Source: MPNP01 sp965116235
Lineage (GTDB): Bacteria > Pseudomonadota > Alphaproteobacteria > Rhodobacterales > Rhodobacteraceae
Length of the DNA: 64,000 nucleotides
Reading direction: 5' to 3'
Assembly (NCBI GenBank): GCA_965116235.1
Contig: OZ220496.1
Coordinates: 434,001-498,000, forward strand
Positions within the stretch are counted from its first letter, which is position 1. Every line of letters starts with the position of its first letter. Positions 17,118 through 27,096 of this stretch are shown here, one piece after another. The notes under the pieces were generated by a model. It searched no databases, was not told the origin of the DNA, and saw only the letters and a list, made by a program, of their open reading frames with translations. Position numbers and translations under genes: made by a program.

Positions 17118-18590
17118 ATGGAAAAGGACGTGCAGGTTGATTGCCTGTTCCGGAATGGCTTGGTTTATGATGGTCAGGACAGACCACCATATCTCGGGTC
17201 AGTCGGATTTGCTGATGGCAAGATTCTGTGTGTTTTGCCTGATGGAGCAGAAGCATCCCCAATAGCTGACGAGATCATTGAACTTGACGGCCTGGCTATT
17301 GCCCCCGGCTTTATCGACTCGCATACACATGACGATGCGGCCCTGTTTGAAGCCGAAGCCGTCTATCCGAAACTCAGTCAGGGTGTAACGACCGTTGTTG
17401 CCGGAAATTGCGGCATATCCCTGCCGCCACTGGTTCTGAACGGTCAACCCCCTCTTCCTCCCATGAATCTGCTGGGACCCAGCGATGTCTACAAGTACCC
17501 GACGATGCTGTCTTATCGCACGGAACTGGAACGGAGAGGCTTTGCTCTGAACCTGGTATATCTCATTGGACACATGGCACTCAGATTGAATGTCATGGAT
17601 GACACGAATCGTGTGGCCAATTCCGGTGAAATTGAAACCATGCATGCCTTGCTTCGACAAGCCATGGATGAAGGGGCAAGCGGGTTTTCAACAGGGTTGT
17701 TTTACTCGCCAAACCGGGCTGCCGACGAGGAAGAGGTCATTGCTGTCGCCAAGGGTGTGGGGAGCAATGGCGGCATATATACGACCCACATGCGCGATGA
17801 GGGAGATGACGTTCTTGGAAGCATAGAGGAATCGGTTTCAACAGCCAGGGCCGTCAGTCTGCCCCTGTTGATCTCACATCATAAATGTACCGGGAAACAA
17901 AACTGGGGTCGGACAAGTGAAACTCTCCCCCTGCTGCAGAAACTGGCGAGGGACAACCGCATCAATATTGACGCTTATCCTTACACTGCAGGCTCCACGG
18001 TCCTGCGTACCGGCCAGATCACGAAGGACAACAAGATAGTTGTGACATGGTCTGAATCTCACCCGGAGATGTCAGGCCGAGATTTGTCGGCCATTGCGGC
18101 TGATTGGGGAGTGTCCAGAATCGAGGCAGCCGAGCGGCTGATGCCCGCAGGTGCCATTTACTTTCAGATGCACGAGGACGATGTCCAGAATATCTTGCAA
18201 TCGGACATGACCATCATCGGTTCCGACGGAATTCCGGCCGACCGGCATCCGCATCCCAGATTGTGGGGAACCTTTCCCCGAGTGCTGGGCCGTTATGGCC
18301 GGAACCTCGGACTGTTTTCCATGTCGCGAGCCATTTACAAGATGACCGGAATGTCAGCTCAGGTATTCGGTCTTGGCAATCGGGGTTCAATCAAGCCCGG
18401 ATATGCGGCGGATTTTGTGATCTTTGATCCGAACACCATCATCGACAATGCCACTTACGACGACCCCATGCAACCCGGTTCAGGAATACGGTCTGTCTGG
18501 GTCAACGGACAATGTGCCTGGTCCGATGGTCGCATACTTTCATCACGAGCCGGCCAGCTGCTGAAGTCAGAATATGCAATCAAAACATAA
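17118..18590 (+). CDS. N-acyl-D-amino-acid deacylase (D-aminoacylase), amidohydrolase
   Basis: A 490-aa amidohydrolase-superfamily enzyme. Metal-binding HxH lies in IDSHTHDD (H69, H71), VVAGNCGIS follows, and YTTHMRDEGDDV near residue 220 is characteristic of D-aminoacylases. The C-terminal KPGYAADFVIFDPNTI strand closes the beta-sandwich. It would release D-amino acids from N-acyl-D-amino acids in the cytoplasm. It is divergent from the ribose-type transporter across a 228-bp spacer, so a shared regulator is plausible. A D-threonine-aldolase-like gene elsewhere in the window would fit D-amino-acid catabolism. Confidence 0.88.
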   Translation: MEKDVQVDCLFRNGLVYDGQDRPPYLGSVGFADGKILCVLPDGAEASPIADEIIELDGLAIAPGFIDSHTHDDAALFEAEAVYPKLSQGVTTVVAGNCGISLPPLVLNGQPPLPPMNLLGPSDVYKYPTMLSYRTELERRGFALNLVYLIGHMALRLNVMDDTNRVANSGEIETMHALLRQAMDEGASGFSTGLFYSPNRAADEEEVIAVAKGVGSNGGIYTTHMRDEGDDVLGSIEESVSTARAVSLPLLISHHKCTGKQNWGRTSETLPLLQKLARDNRINIDAYPYTAGSTVLRTGQITKDNKIVVTWSESHPEMSGRDLSAIAADWGVSRIEAAERLMPAGAIYFQMHEDDVQNILQSDMTIIGSDGIPADRHPHPRLWGTFPRVLGRYGRNLGLFSMSRAIYKMTGMSAQVFGLGNRGSIKPGYAADFVIFDPNTIIDNATYDDPMQPGSGIRSVWVNGQCAWSDGRILSSRAGQLLKSEYAIKT

Positions 18591-18641
18591 GACGTTCACT
18601 GTTCCAGAACTTGCGTATCTTGGTCAATGGTACCCTTCAAT

Positions 18642-18864
18642 CAAAGGGAATTATATGCCTGCTTCCCCAAAATTCCCCAACCGTCATGCTCCCAATACCG
18701 TGAGGAGTTCAAGCCGATCAACGACGTCTTGGAAAGCGTGGCCAATGTCGTCATGCACCGACCAGCCCAAAAAGGACTACTGGAACTTGGTGAAGCCCAA
18801 ACCGGCCGAGATCAAGTGATGTCGGTGGCAAAAGGTTCTTGGGTAAACAGGAATATAATCCCCC
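18642..18864. repeat. 223-bp direct repeat, copy 1
   Basis: Begins CAAAGGGAA and ends AATCCCC. It aligns along its length with 21832-22053 in the same orientation, at roughly 85% identity by eye, with small indels. The two copies flank the porin and a phage portal relic. No intact reading frame and no clear terminal inverted repeats are seen. The rest of 18591-19386 contains no recognisable gene except a possible 51-codon frame at 19091. Confidence 0.75.
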
Positions 18865-19386
18865 TTTTTCAGCCCATGTTGGCGGCAAGGTTTTGAGAAT
18901 TCGACTGACCGAGTGCCTGGTCAATTTTGTTTTGTGTTGAACCAAGTTATCCTGTCTTGCACTTCGCGGGCCCTGATGGCGCCCGTTCGTCGGGTCTCAG
19001 GTCCGCTTCAAGGCATTCCTTGAAGCGCTGGGGTCGGTTTCGGTTCATGCGTGTTTGGAACCGGCCCGCGTTAATGTCGAGACCTTGCACATGGACACGA
19101 AACCGCCAACCAAGGAGATTGAAGACCTGAAAGCCGAATGGGGCGACATGATACCCGCGGCGTTCCAGATCATGCTCCGGATCCACAAGGTGATCTTGCT
19201 TGCGTCCCTGTCTGTCGAGATCAGGTATCCCTCGAAAAGAGATTGAAAGGGAGAAAGGACTGTTGCAAGAATGCAACACTTGGCAAGGAAATGCTTCTTG
19301 ACACGACAAACATGTTGCAAATCGCATTGGGAGGGGTAATGTACCGTCATAGTCAGAAACTTTCACATGAAACAGGAGTAAAAATC

Positions 19387-20875
19387 ATGCAAAAGTTGAT
19401 CATGTTGTCCATGGCCCTGGTGCTGGCGGGAGCCGGTGCCCATGCCATGGAGGGGGGGGGTAGACGCCTCCATGGATGACAGCGCTCACGCTGTCGACGA
19501 GATGAAAATGGATGTCGCCATGATGGAGGATGGCCCCGAAGTCATGGGTGAGGACGTGCCAATGGCCAGTGCGCCGTCGGTGGCATTATCCGGCTCGGCC
19601 AAAATGGGTTTGAAGCGTGTGGACGACAATGCCAGCACCAAGCCGGAGGACGACGACATCAAGACCGTGGTTGAGTACGAGGTCAAATTCAGTTCCTCGG
19701 GGGTGACCGACGGGGGTCTTATGTTTGGCGCGGCCATATCGATTGACGAGGACGGCAAGGGAGCCGCTGGCAGTAACGGGGTCAATGAAGCCAGCGTTCA
19801 CATTGGTTCGGCGGATGGCACCTGGAAGCTGCAATTTGGGAGCAATGATCCCGGCATTGATCTGGTCGGCAACATTGGCGTGGCAAATGCGGACGACATC
19901 TCCGGCAAGACCTTGTCGTTGGAACCAGTCACTTGGGGCGATGACAAGGAGCAAGTTTACTTGCCAAGTCATATTACCGCCGGAGCCATCACGCAGGTCC
20001 CGGTATCAGCGGCTGGGGGAAAAGGCATTGCTAAAATACCGCCGGGAGGTATCAGTCTACTACTTGGGACGACAACCTATGATGTCGACGCTTATTTTAC
20101 CGCGGCGGACGACTCGGGCGTTTACGATCCTTTGCCGAGTGACAAGCCCGTTTCACGTATCAAGCAAAAAAAGGGGGGAGTGACGTATACCGCCGTGAAA
20201 AGTGGTCAGGCCATTGTCTTTACGCCATCAGGAACCGCCATGCCCGCCCCGCCTCCGGGAGGTCATACCGCCATGGCCCTGACCGGCACCATAGATTCGT
20301 TTTCCTATGCCCTGACTGCTAGCGAGGCAGGTGAAGACACATGGTCGGCAGGGGTCAAGTATGATCCGGGGGCCTTCTACGTCAGCGCGGGCATGGACTA
20401 CAACGACGTGCTGGCGGTGGGAGCTGGAGGCACTTTTGCCGGGAACACGGTGAAGGCAACCTATGTCAAGCAGGACGGCGAAACATACTGGAGTTGGATA
20501 TCTGCGTATCCCAACGATGCCACCTCCGTTGACGTTGCCATGACCAAACAGGAAATGGTGAATGAAATGGAGGCCTTGGGTCTGTCGGTGTCGCGGGAAA
20601 TCGGGTCGGGGTCTAATGTCACACTGGCCTATTCCAGACTCACCGACAAGGGACTGAAACCGACCTTTGTGGGCACCAAGCAATGGGAGCTGGACTTCAC
20701 CTATGATCTGGGGGGCGGTGCCAGCTTCTACGCGGGGGTTGAACAGGCCCGCAAGTCCATGTTTGAGCATTATGCAGTCGTCTCAAATGGAGCTGATAAA
20801 GCCCCCACCTATACGCCGGTTGCGAAGGAATCGAAGGTAACCACGCTCGAAACGGGCATCACCATGAAGTTCTAG
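19387..20875 (+). CDS. Outer-membrane porin, out of frame at a G9 tract
   Basis: The ATG at 19387 follows AACAGGAGTAA and starts a classic signal peptide (MQKLIMLSMALVLAGAGAHA). Right after it a G9 run shifts the frame, and translation stops 5 residues later at 19479. The mature porin lies in the other frame and runs to 20875: an acidic N-terminus, many beta-strand repeats with alternating hydrophobics, and a terminal phenylalanine (TLETGITMKF), as in Rhodobacter-type and other Gram-negative porins. One G fewer (G8) restores MEGGVDASMDD and a full ~495-aa protein. As given, the gene is OFF. A second tract (A7G6 near 20166-20178) lies inside the frame but does not break it. Confidence 0.85.
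19452..19460 (+). repeat. G9 homopolymer at the porin signal-peptide junction
   Basis: Nine G followed by TAG, four codons after the signal peptide. With eight G the reading frame is continuous. The local sequence GAG-G(n)-TAGA is almost the same as in the autotransporter gene at 53191-53198. Confidence 0.9.
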
Positions 20876-21690
20876 TCGAAACCGCTGATTATCGAGGCCT
20901 GCTGATCCGTCATGCCGGCCTCGATCAGTTGCTTGTAGGCTCGCGACCGACCGGCCAGATCGGATGCTCTCGGCTCGGAGAAATCGAGCGTGATGTCCGT
21001 TTCGAGCTTGGCCTCGATCGAGCGGACCAGGGGCGCGACCGAGCCAAACACGAACTGCCGCCAGGCCTCGCGTCTGGCGGTGCCGTCTCCGGCTTCCAGG
21101 AACTCCGCGGGGATGCCGCAGGCGATCAACACATGAATCATGGCTTGCCGGTGCAACTGCACCAAGGGCTGGGGCGGATTGGTTCCCAGCCAAATAGGCC
21201 GATAGCGGGTTCTCCCGCAAGGGGTTGCCGGGACTGAAATCAAGGAGAGCGGCTTGCCCGCGCAAGCGTTTGACCTAGCGGGTCAGGGCGACCTGACTGC
21301 CGGGACCGGAGGCCATGTTCGGGATCTGCACAATTGACCCGTTCGGCCCGGCCAGTTCCGCTCCCAGATAGGTCAACCATTTCAGGATGGTTCGGGCTTC
21401 CTTCAAGGGTAAGCATCCCATCTAGGGCCCTCGGGGGTTGGTCGAGTGACACAGATGCACCACGCCTTCGCTGAGAATCCGGCGGAACGTGGTCGAACTC
21501 GGTCCCGCGGTCGTGACCTCACAGGGCCAGGACCGCGGGTCACTTCCTCCTTGTATGCCGGAGCCAGCCGGGTCTCGATCCCGCAGGGAAATCGATCAGT
21601 CAGGCTGACTGCCGGCATCCGTCTCCCGCATTTCAAGGTTGGCGTCCTAGGGCATGGGTCAGGCCAGCCTGAAGGACAGACCGACATAGG
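20875..21690 (-). pseudogene. Degenerate HK97-type phage portal protein
   Basis: The last ~90 residues (ARREAWRQFVFGSVAPLVRSI, ending QASIISGFD) closely resemble the C-terminus of HK97-family portal proteins. Upstream, portal-like segments (a WLTYLGAEL region, GPNGSIVQIPNMAS) appear in changing frames with stops, up to about 21690. No other phage structural gene is intact nearby, so this is the scar of a prophage or gene-transfer-agent-like cluster. Confidence 0.65.
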
Positions 21691-21831
21691 CCGCTGCCCG
21701 GATGACGGTAAAATTCCAGTAGAGAACCATGGTCAGAGCCACCGTGCCTTGGCTCGTGCCGGTATATTCGTCCCTTATGACACGAGCCGACCGGAGTTAC
21801 CACGTCGTTGCCGGGAACGGCCGATCGAAAG

Positions 21832-22053
21832 CAAAGGGAACTATATGCCTGCTTATCCAAAATTCCCAAACCGTCGTGCTCCCAATACCATGAGGAGTTC
21901 AAGCCGAGCAACGATGCCCCGGAAAGCATGGCCAGCGTCATCATGCACCGACCAGCCTAAAAAAGGGCTGGAGCTTCGTGAAGCCCAAACCGGCCGAGAT
22001 GAAGTGACGTCGGTAGCAAAAGGTTTCTAGGTAAAACAGGTACATAATCCCCC
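21832..22053. repeat. 223-bp direct repeat, copy 2
   Basis: Second copy of the repeat at 18642-18864, same orientation, starting CAAAGGGAA and ending AATCCCCC. The copies lie 3.19 kb apart and have diverged at many positions, so the duplication is old. Confidence 0.75.
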
Positions 22054-22390
22054 AATCTTTGAACTGAGTTCAGACCAGAGCCGTATCTGAATCACCCCCG
22101 ATGGTATTCCGGCGTACGGCTTCGGTACGTTGCTCGACGACCCCACCACCTTGAATCGATGAACTTGGTCATGGCCCCCGACTACCACCTTCATGCCTCG
22201 CTTCGTGTAGTGCCAGACGCTGGCTCGGCTAGACATCAATCCGGACTGAAGTTCCCAGTTAGAGCCCAGTCCAAAATTGGCTAAACCTCTGCCGACATGC
22301 AAATGTTCGGCAATTCAGCAAACGGAGTTGCAGTTAAAGGAATCACTGCAGTCAGGTTTGACAGCATGAGAGAGATGGGTTCACGATTTA
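22054..22390. other. Spacer without recognisable gene
   Basis: A 91-codon open frame on the minus strand (22027-22302) covers part of this stretch, but it shows no known motif and no convincing Shine-Dalgarno. It may be another phage scrap. I see nothing else here. Confidence 0.4.
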
Positions 22391-24082
22391 TCAATCTGCA
22401 AACTGAATTGCATCTTCCAGGAACAAGTAAACTGCCGCGGTCCATGCGAAGGCTGGATCGACCAATGCTTCACCTGTTTTTGCATTGAAGTTTTCGGACA
22501 TGCCAGACATCCGCACAGTAGCGCAGAAGTTTCGGGCGATCTGCACTGCCAGATCAGCCTGTCCCTGCTGGCGCAATCCATCGAACAGCAACAGCGTCGT
22601 GGGCGCCCAGATCGGACCACGCCAGTAACCATTTGGCTTGTAAAACTCACTGTCGGTTTGCTCAGTTGCCGGACCGTACTCGGTCAAAAAATGGCTCGTG
22701 GTCAAACGGTCGACGAGTAAGTTGGCAATTTCATCGGGAAGCCGGTCGCCAATGATGAGGGGCACGAACTGGATCAGACTTGACACGGGCAAAACTGCGT
22801 CGGGTTCATGTGCTTTTTGACAAGTAAAAGTTTCGCCATTCCACAGTTGAGACAACAGCATCTTGGTTAACTCATCAGCACCGGCAACAAACTGGTCGGA
22901 CGCGGTTTGGGCGCCGGCAACTGAACATTGTTCAGCAAGAAGGTCCAAGGCCGAAATCAAGAAAGCCGGCAGATCGGGGCTGATGACAGGACCACCAAAT
23001 TCGAAGAAACTGGCGTTGTCCCAACCGCTGTCGTTGCCATGCGTATAAAATGGCAAATCAGCGTCCGAAGCTCGGGCATGGTCAAGCCAATAACTGACTT
23101 GGCGTTCAATGTGATGGGCCAGTTGCGTCATCTGGTCCTCTCGAGCCCAGCCCGGATATCTCTGTTGGATCAGTTTCACGGCCCAGCCATGAACGGGTGG
23201 TTTTGTGAAAGCGAAGCTGACCTGCTGATCATTCACGAAATCAGGCAGCAATCCGCTGATATCCTGATGATCATAAATGGCCATAAACTGATCGATGGCC
23301 AACTCGGGATCAATCGCGGCGAGCCCAAGCGCCGAAAAGGCATTGTCCCAGGACCAGATGTTTGTCATCCAGTTCTTGGACATCAGCACTGATGGTCTGG
23401 TCAGGCATCCACGCGCGGGCACAGTGTTCGCCCAGAGAACATATTTGGCCAATCGATGGGCTTCATGCTGACCGTCGGCCCTTGCCCAATTCTCGAACTC
23501 AACCTTGCTCGTGTGTGCTGCACCCACAAAATCGGGCTTGACTGCTTCTCTGATCGGTCTTTCGTGAATTTGGATCACCGCTTCGGCCCTGGGATTGCCG
23601 GTGATATGCAACTCAATCGCGTCGGACCGGTCGCGTCGCCAAGCTCCGCTGTATCGGAGCGCACCTTTAGAAATCCGTGGTGTCAGGCGCAAATTCTCGC
23701 CTGCCACCACCACGACTGGCGTACCATCCGGCGATGCATAGACATAATCATAACGCGATCGGCCAAAAGCAAGAACCACGGTGCAATTCTTGACTGACGC
23801 ATGCAGATTGTCGTCAGCGCCGATCGCAAATTCTGCCAGTGCCTCGCAACCTGCCGAAAGCTGCAACATCGATGGGCTCAACCTGAATTCAGGCGTCAAC
23901 TCAGCGCTGTCTTCATCAAGCAGCCTGATCTCGGCCAAGCGCCCGAGTGAAGGGCGTTCATCGCCACCTTTCACACAGCGTAGCCACGGCCTTGCACTAC
24001 CGTGCTCGACGGGAAGCATCGAGATGGTTGTAAAGCACTGGTGCCGGCAGAATGGAACCTTGTTGAAATCGAACAGGGTCAA
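22391..24082 (-). CDS. GH63-like glucosidase (MGH1-type (alpha/alpha)6 glycoside hydrolase)
   Basis: ~560-aa cytoplasmic enzyme. The C-terminal two thirds show the (alpha/alpha)6 features of GH63 / mannosylglycerate-hydrolase proteins: NIWSWDNAFSALGL near residue 265, GNDSGWDNASFF, and YWRGPIWAPTTLLLFDGL near the end. These carry the presumed catalytic acidic residues. The N-terminal third is a beta domain. I chose TTG at 24082 because it follows AAGGGG and falls just after the upstream permease stop; an ATG at 24142 would overlap the permease by 53 bp. It would cleave an oligosaccharide imported by the adjacent CUT1 transporter. Confidence 0.82.
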   Translation of the reverse strand: MTLFDFNKVPFCRHQCFTTISMLPVEHGSARPWLRCVKGGDERPSLGRLAEIRLLDEDSAELTPEFRLSPSMLQLSAGCEALAEFAIGADDNLHASVKNCTVVLAFGRSRYDYVYASPDGTPVVVVAGENLRLTPRISKGALRYSGAWRRDRSDAIELHITGNPRAEAVIQIHERPIREAVKPDFVGAAHTSKVEFENWARADGQHEAHRLAKYVLWANTVPARGCLTRPSVLMSKNWMTNIWSWDNAFSALGLAAIDPELAIDQFMAIYDHQDISGLLPDFVNDQQVSFAFTKPPVHGWAVKLIQQRYPGWAREDQMTQLAHHIERQVSYWLDHARASDADLPFYTHGNDSGWDNASFFEFGGPVISPDLPAFLISALDLLAEQCSVAGAQTASDQFVAGADELTKMLLSQLWNGETFTCQKAHEPDAVLPVSSLIQFVPLIIGDRLPDEIANLLVDRLTTSHFLTEYGPATEQTDSEFYKPNGYWRGPIWAPTTLLLFDGLRQQGQADLAVQIARNFCATVRMSGMSENFNAKTGEALVDPAFAWTAAVYLFLEDAIQFAD

Positions 24083-24089
24083 CCGACGA

Positions 24090-24917
24090 TTACCCCTTGA
24101 GCGACGAACCAATGGCGCCATCCATGATGTAGCGCTGTGCAAAGAAGAAGAGCACCAGCGGCGGTATGACCAGAATAACCGTGATGGCTGCGATGGAGGT
24201 GATATCAGTGTTGTGAAGACCCTTGAACATTGAAAGCCCCAGCGTGAGCGTGTATTTCGACTGATCGTTCAGAAAGATGAGCGGGCCAAGATAGTCGTTC
24301 CAGGCATTCATGAAGTGAAACGTGCCTACCAAAACAAGCGCGGGCAACATGATAGGCAGGTGGATTCGCCAATAGATCTGCCAGGCGTTGGCCCCATCCA
24401 TTCTTGCGGACTCGTCAATCTCCATTGGAATGGTCATGATATACTGGCGAAGAAGGAAGACAAAAAAGGCTTCAGCAAAATAGGCTGGAACAATCAACGG
24501 TTTCAGGGTGTTGATCCAGCCCAGCATGTTGAACTCCATGTATAGCGGGATCATCTTGACATCCCAAGGGACCATCATGCTCGCCAGCAGCAAGATGAAT
24601 AGCGGATCTCGGCCCGGAAATCGGTAGCGGGCAAACCCGAATGCCACGAGCGATGACGAAAACAGCTGCCCGATCGTGGATAGAACAACTATGATCACGG
24701 AGTTCTTGAGATAAACATCAAATGGCTGCTTGATCCAGGCATTGACGAAGTTTTCCCAAAGCACTTTTTCGGGCCAGAATTTTGGTGGAAATGAATAAAG
24801 CTCGGGTACGCTTTTGACCGCCGTCAGGAATGTCCAGTAGAACGGCAGAATGAACATGGCCGACAGAAAAATCAGCAAGCCATAGACGACCGGTCTGCGT
24901 ATTATCCCGCCCCTCAT
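24090..24917 (-). CDS. Carbohydrate ABC transporter permease (MalG/UgpE type)
   Basis: ~275-aa inner-membrane permease with six hydrophobic segments. The cytoplasmic EAA loop is visible near the middle (MEIDESARMDGANAWQIYWR), which docks to the ATPase. The ATG at 24917 overlaps the stop of the partner permease by ATGA (24914-24917). Confidence 0.92.
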   Translation of the reverse strand: MRGGIIRRPVVYGLLIFLSAMFILPFYWTFLTAVKSVPELYSFPPKFWPEKVLWENFVNAWIKQPFDVYLKNSVIIVVLSTIGQLFSSSLVAFGFARYRFPGRDPLFILLLASMMVPWDVKMIPLYMEFNMLGWINTLKPLIVPAYFAEAFFVFLLRQYIMTIPMEIDESARMDGANAWQIYWRIHLPIMLPALVLVGTFHFMNAWNDYLGPLIFLNDQSKYTLTLGLSMFKGLHNTDITSIAAITVILVIPPLVLFFFAQRYIMDGAIGSSLKG

Positions 24918-25828
24918 TTTTTCTTGACCTCGCCTTCGTAATGGACCCAAGCCGAAGAAGACCGCATGACAACCATGGACAATGCCAGAATTATGAGGAC
25001 CATGATCCAGGAATTGGCCGCGGCATAGCCCATTTCGAAATGGGTGAACGCATTGTCATATATGTACATCGCGAAAAAATATGTGCTTTCCAGCGGTCCA
25101 CCCTGAGTCAACAAGAGTGCGATCGTCAACTGCTGGAACGCCGCGATGATTGACGTAATGAAGGTAAACAGCAGCATCGGCGACAGCAGCGGAATGGTGA
25201 TGTGAAGCACTTGCGCCCACCCCGGAACACCAGAAATGCTCGCCGCTTCGTACAGTTCTTTGGGGATCGATTGCAGGCCGGTGAGCAGGATCAGCATCGT
25301 CCCGCCAAGCCCCCAAAGCGAAGCGAAGACAATGGCAATCAACGCCCAGCGTGTACTGCCAAGCCAGTTGGGACCATCAATGCCGACCAGGCTGAGGAAG
25401 TAGTTCAGAATTCCAAACTCGTGGTTGTAGATCCAGGCCCATATGGTCACCAGAGCAACGCCGGAAATCACCGACGGCAGGTAAAATGCGGTACGAAAAA
25501 GGCTGGTGCCAAACACGTTCTGGTTCAGCAGTATGGCAAGAAGCAGGCCAAGAACGATATTGAAAGGAACGAAGAACAAGCCAAATTTGATGGTAATCCA
25601 GAGTGAATCCCAAAAAAGCGGATCGTTGGTCAGCATCTCCTTGTAGTTTTCAAGCCCGACGAAAGTCCGCTTGCCGACCACCGGCCAGTCGTAAAAACTC
25701 ATGACCAGCGAGAAGACAAGCGGGCCAAGGGTCCATAAGAAGAACCCAAGTACCCAAGGGGAAATGAAAAGATATGGCGTCAGCTTTTCGCTATAGCGAA
25801 TTCGGAGAGTCAGCCTGGCTATTTTCAT
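24914..25828 (-). CDS. Carbohydrate ABC transporter permease (MalF/UgpA type)
   Basis: ~304-aa permease with six predicted membrane segments and the EAA loop IPKELYEAASISGVPGWAQ near residue 200. The ATG at 25828 follows AAGGGG; a TTG at 25849 is a weaker alternative. It forms a heterodimer with the overlapping MalG-type gene product. The binding-protein gene lies 22 bp upstream in the operon. Confidence 0.92.
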   Translation of the reverse strand: MKIARLTLRIRYSEKLTPYLFISPWVLGFFLWTLGPLVFSLVMSFYDWPVVGKRTFVGLENYKEMLTNDPLFWDSLWITIKFGLFFVPFNIVLGLLLAILLNQNVFGTSLFRTAFYLPSVISGVALVTIWAWIYNHEFGILNYFLSLVGIDGPNWLGSTRWALIAIVFASLWGLGGTMLILLTGLQSIPKELYEAASISGVPGWAQVLHITIPLLSPMLLFTFITSIIAAFQQLTIALLLTQGGPLESTYFFAMYIYDNAFTHFEMGYAAANSWIMVLIILALSMVVMRSSSAWVHYEGEVKKK

Positions 25829-25850
25829 TCCCCTTGGAACAGGTCTCAAA

Positions 25851-27074
25851 TCAGTTCAGGTGCCGCGCCGAACGCTCGACGGCATCGTCCAAATGCTTTT
25901 GAGCATTGCCTCTGTCGATCATGGTCGCTTCGATCGCACGTTCGAGGTTGGTCTGGATTTTCCCCCAGCTTTCGTGCTTGAGGAACGCGTTGGCCTCTGT
26001 TCCTGAAACAGCCAGAATATCGAAAAACGGCTTGTAGATTGGATCTTCTGTCAGCTTCAGTTCATTCGCCACGCTCGTGCGGATCGGAATTTCGTTGGTA
26101 CGCTTGCGAACCGCTTCAGGTGTGGCATAGAACTTGATGAACTCCCATGCAAGATCCGGATTCTTGGTCTCCGCGGCCATGGACATGGCCGAAGCATTGA
26201 CCGTTGATTGAACCGGCTTGTCGCCAAATCTAGGCAACATAACGGTACCGTAGTTTACTCCGGCTTCGTCAATCCCGTCCTTGGACCAAAGAGCTGTTTC
26301 AAACATGGCAAGCTTGCCAGCCTTGAACAGGTCAGAACCCGACAGGGTGTCTCCAACTCCCAAGACGATCGCCTCCTCAGCTGTTGCCATGTCAGCAAAC
26401 ATGGTCAGCACCTCCACAGCCTCGGGGCTGTTCATGTATCCTTCAACAGCACTGCCGTCATCGGCTATGAGCTTCGTCCCATTCGACCAAAAGAACTGCT
26501 CATAATCGTAGACGTCGGGCGTTGCTTCGACCGCATAGCCATAGACGTTATTTTCTGCGTCGCGCAACAGGGCAGCCGCCGCACGCAGATCATCCCAAGT
26601 CCAGCCGGCTTGCGGCTTGTCGATACCGGCAGATGCAAACAGATCCTTGTTGTAGAAAATTGCATGCGTGGTAAATCCGATCGGCACCCCGTAGATGTTG
26701 CCTTCGATTGTAGAAATGTTGAACAGAGCGGGCGGAATGTCATCCAGATCCATTTCAACCGCGCTCGAATTTAGCTGCGCGTTCAGCGGTGCGAGAGAAG
26801 GAGCATATTTTGGGAAGTTCCACATGTACATGACGTCCGGTGGGTCACCCGCCCCGAAAGATGCAATCAGTTTTTGATCATAGCCGTCCGCATATGCCTC
26901 GACTTGAACATTCACGCCGGGATTGGCGACTTCAAAGTCCTTGGCAATTTCCCTTTGTATTTCCAGCGATTCGCCAGTGCTCCAGGTCGCAAAGCGCAAT
27001 ACATCCTCTGCATGTGCGCCAAATGCGATTATCGCCATCACGACGATTGAGGCAGCAAGTTTCCGAAATTCCAT
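25851..27074 (-). CDS. Extracellular sugar-binding protein (family 1), CUT1 transporter
   Basis: ~407-aa SBP_bac_1-type binding protein. The ATG at 27074 follows GGAGGGTACTGCC and starts a signal peptide MEFRKLAASIVVMAIIAFGA with cleavage near HAEDV. Features include EVANPGVNVQVEAYADGYD, PDVMYMWNFP and a C-terminal AWEFIKFYATPEAVRKR. It delivers a sugar or oligosaccharide to the MalF/MalG-like pair. The neighbouring GH42 and GH63-type hydrolases suggest a galactoside- or glucoside-containing oligosaccharide. Confidence 0.9.
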   Translation of the reverse strand: MEFRKLAASIVVMAIIAFGAHAEDVLRFATWSTGESLEIQREIAKDFEVANPGVNVQVEAYADGYDQKLIASFGAGDPPDVMYMWNFPKYAPSLAPLNAQLNSSAVEMDLDDIPPALFNISTIEGNIYGVPIGFTTHAIFYNKDLFASAGIDKPQAGWTWDDLRAAAALLRDAENNVYGYAVEATPDVYDYEQFFWSNGTKLIADDGSAVEGYMNSPEAVEVLTMFADMATAEEAIVLGVGDTLSGSDLFKAGKLAMFETALWSKDGIDEAGVNYGTVMLPRFGDKPVQSTVNASAMSMAAETKNPDLAWEFIKFYATPEAVRKRTNEIPIRTSVANELKLTEDPIYKPFFDILAVSGTEANAFLKHESWGKIQTNLERAIEATMIDRGNAQKHLDDAVERSARHLN

Positions 27075-27096
27075 GGCAGTACCCTCCTTGATGGTT

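Noticed and set aside
10749..19105. Shared 16-base word ACATGGACACGAAACC at two possible start codons (10749 and 19088)
   Set aside because: Identity does not extend beyond the word and the downstream proteins are unrelated, so chance is the simplest reading.
18642..22053. The direct repeats as ends of a composite transposon
   Set aside because: No terminal inverted repeats, no target duplication and no transposase frame are visible in either copy.
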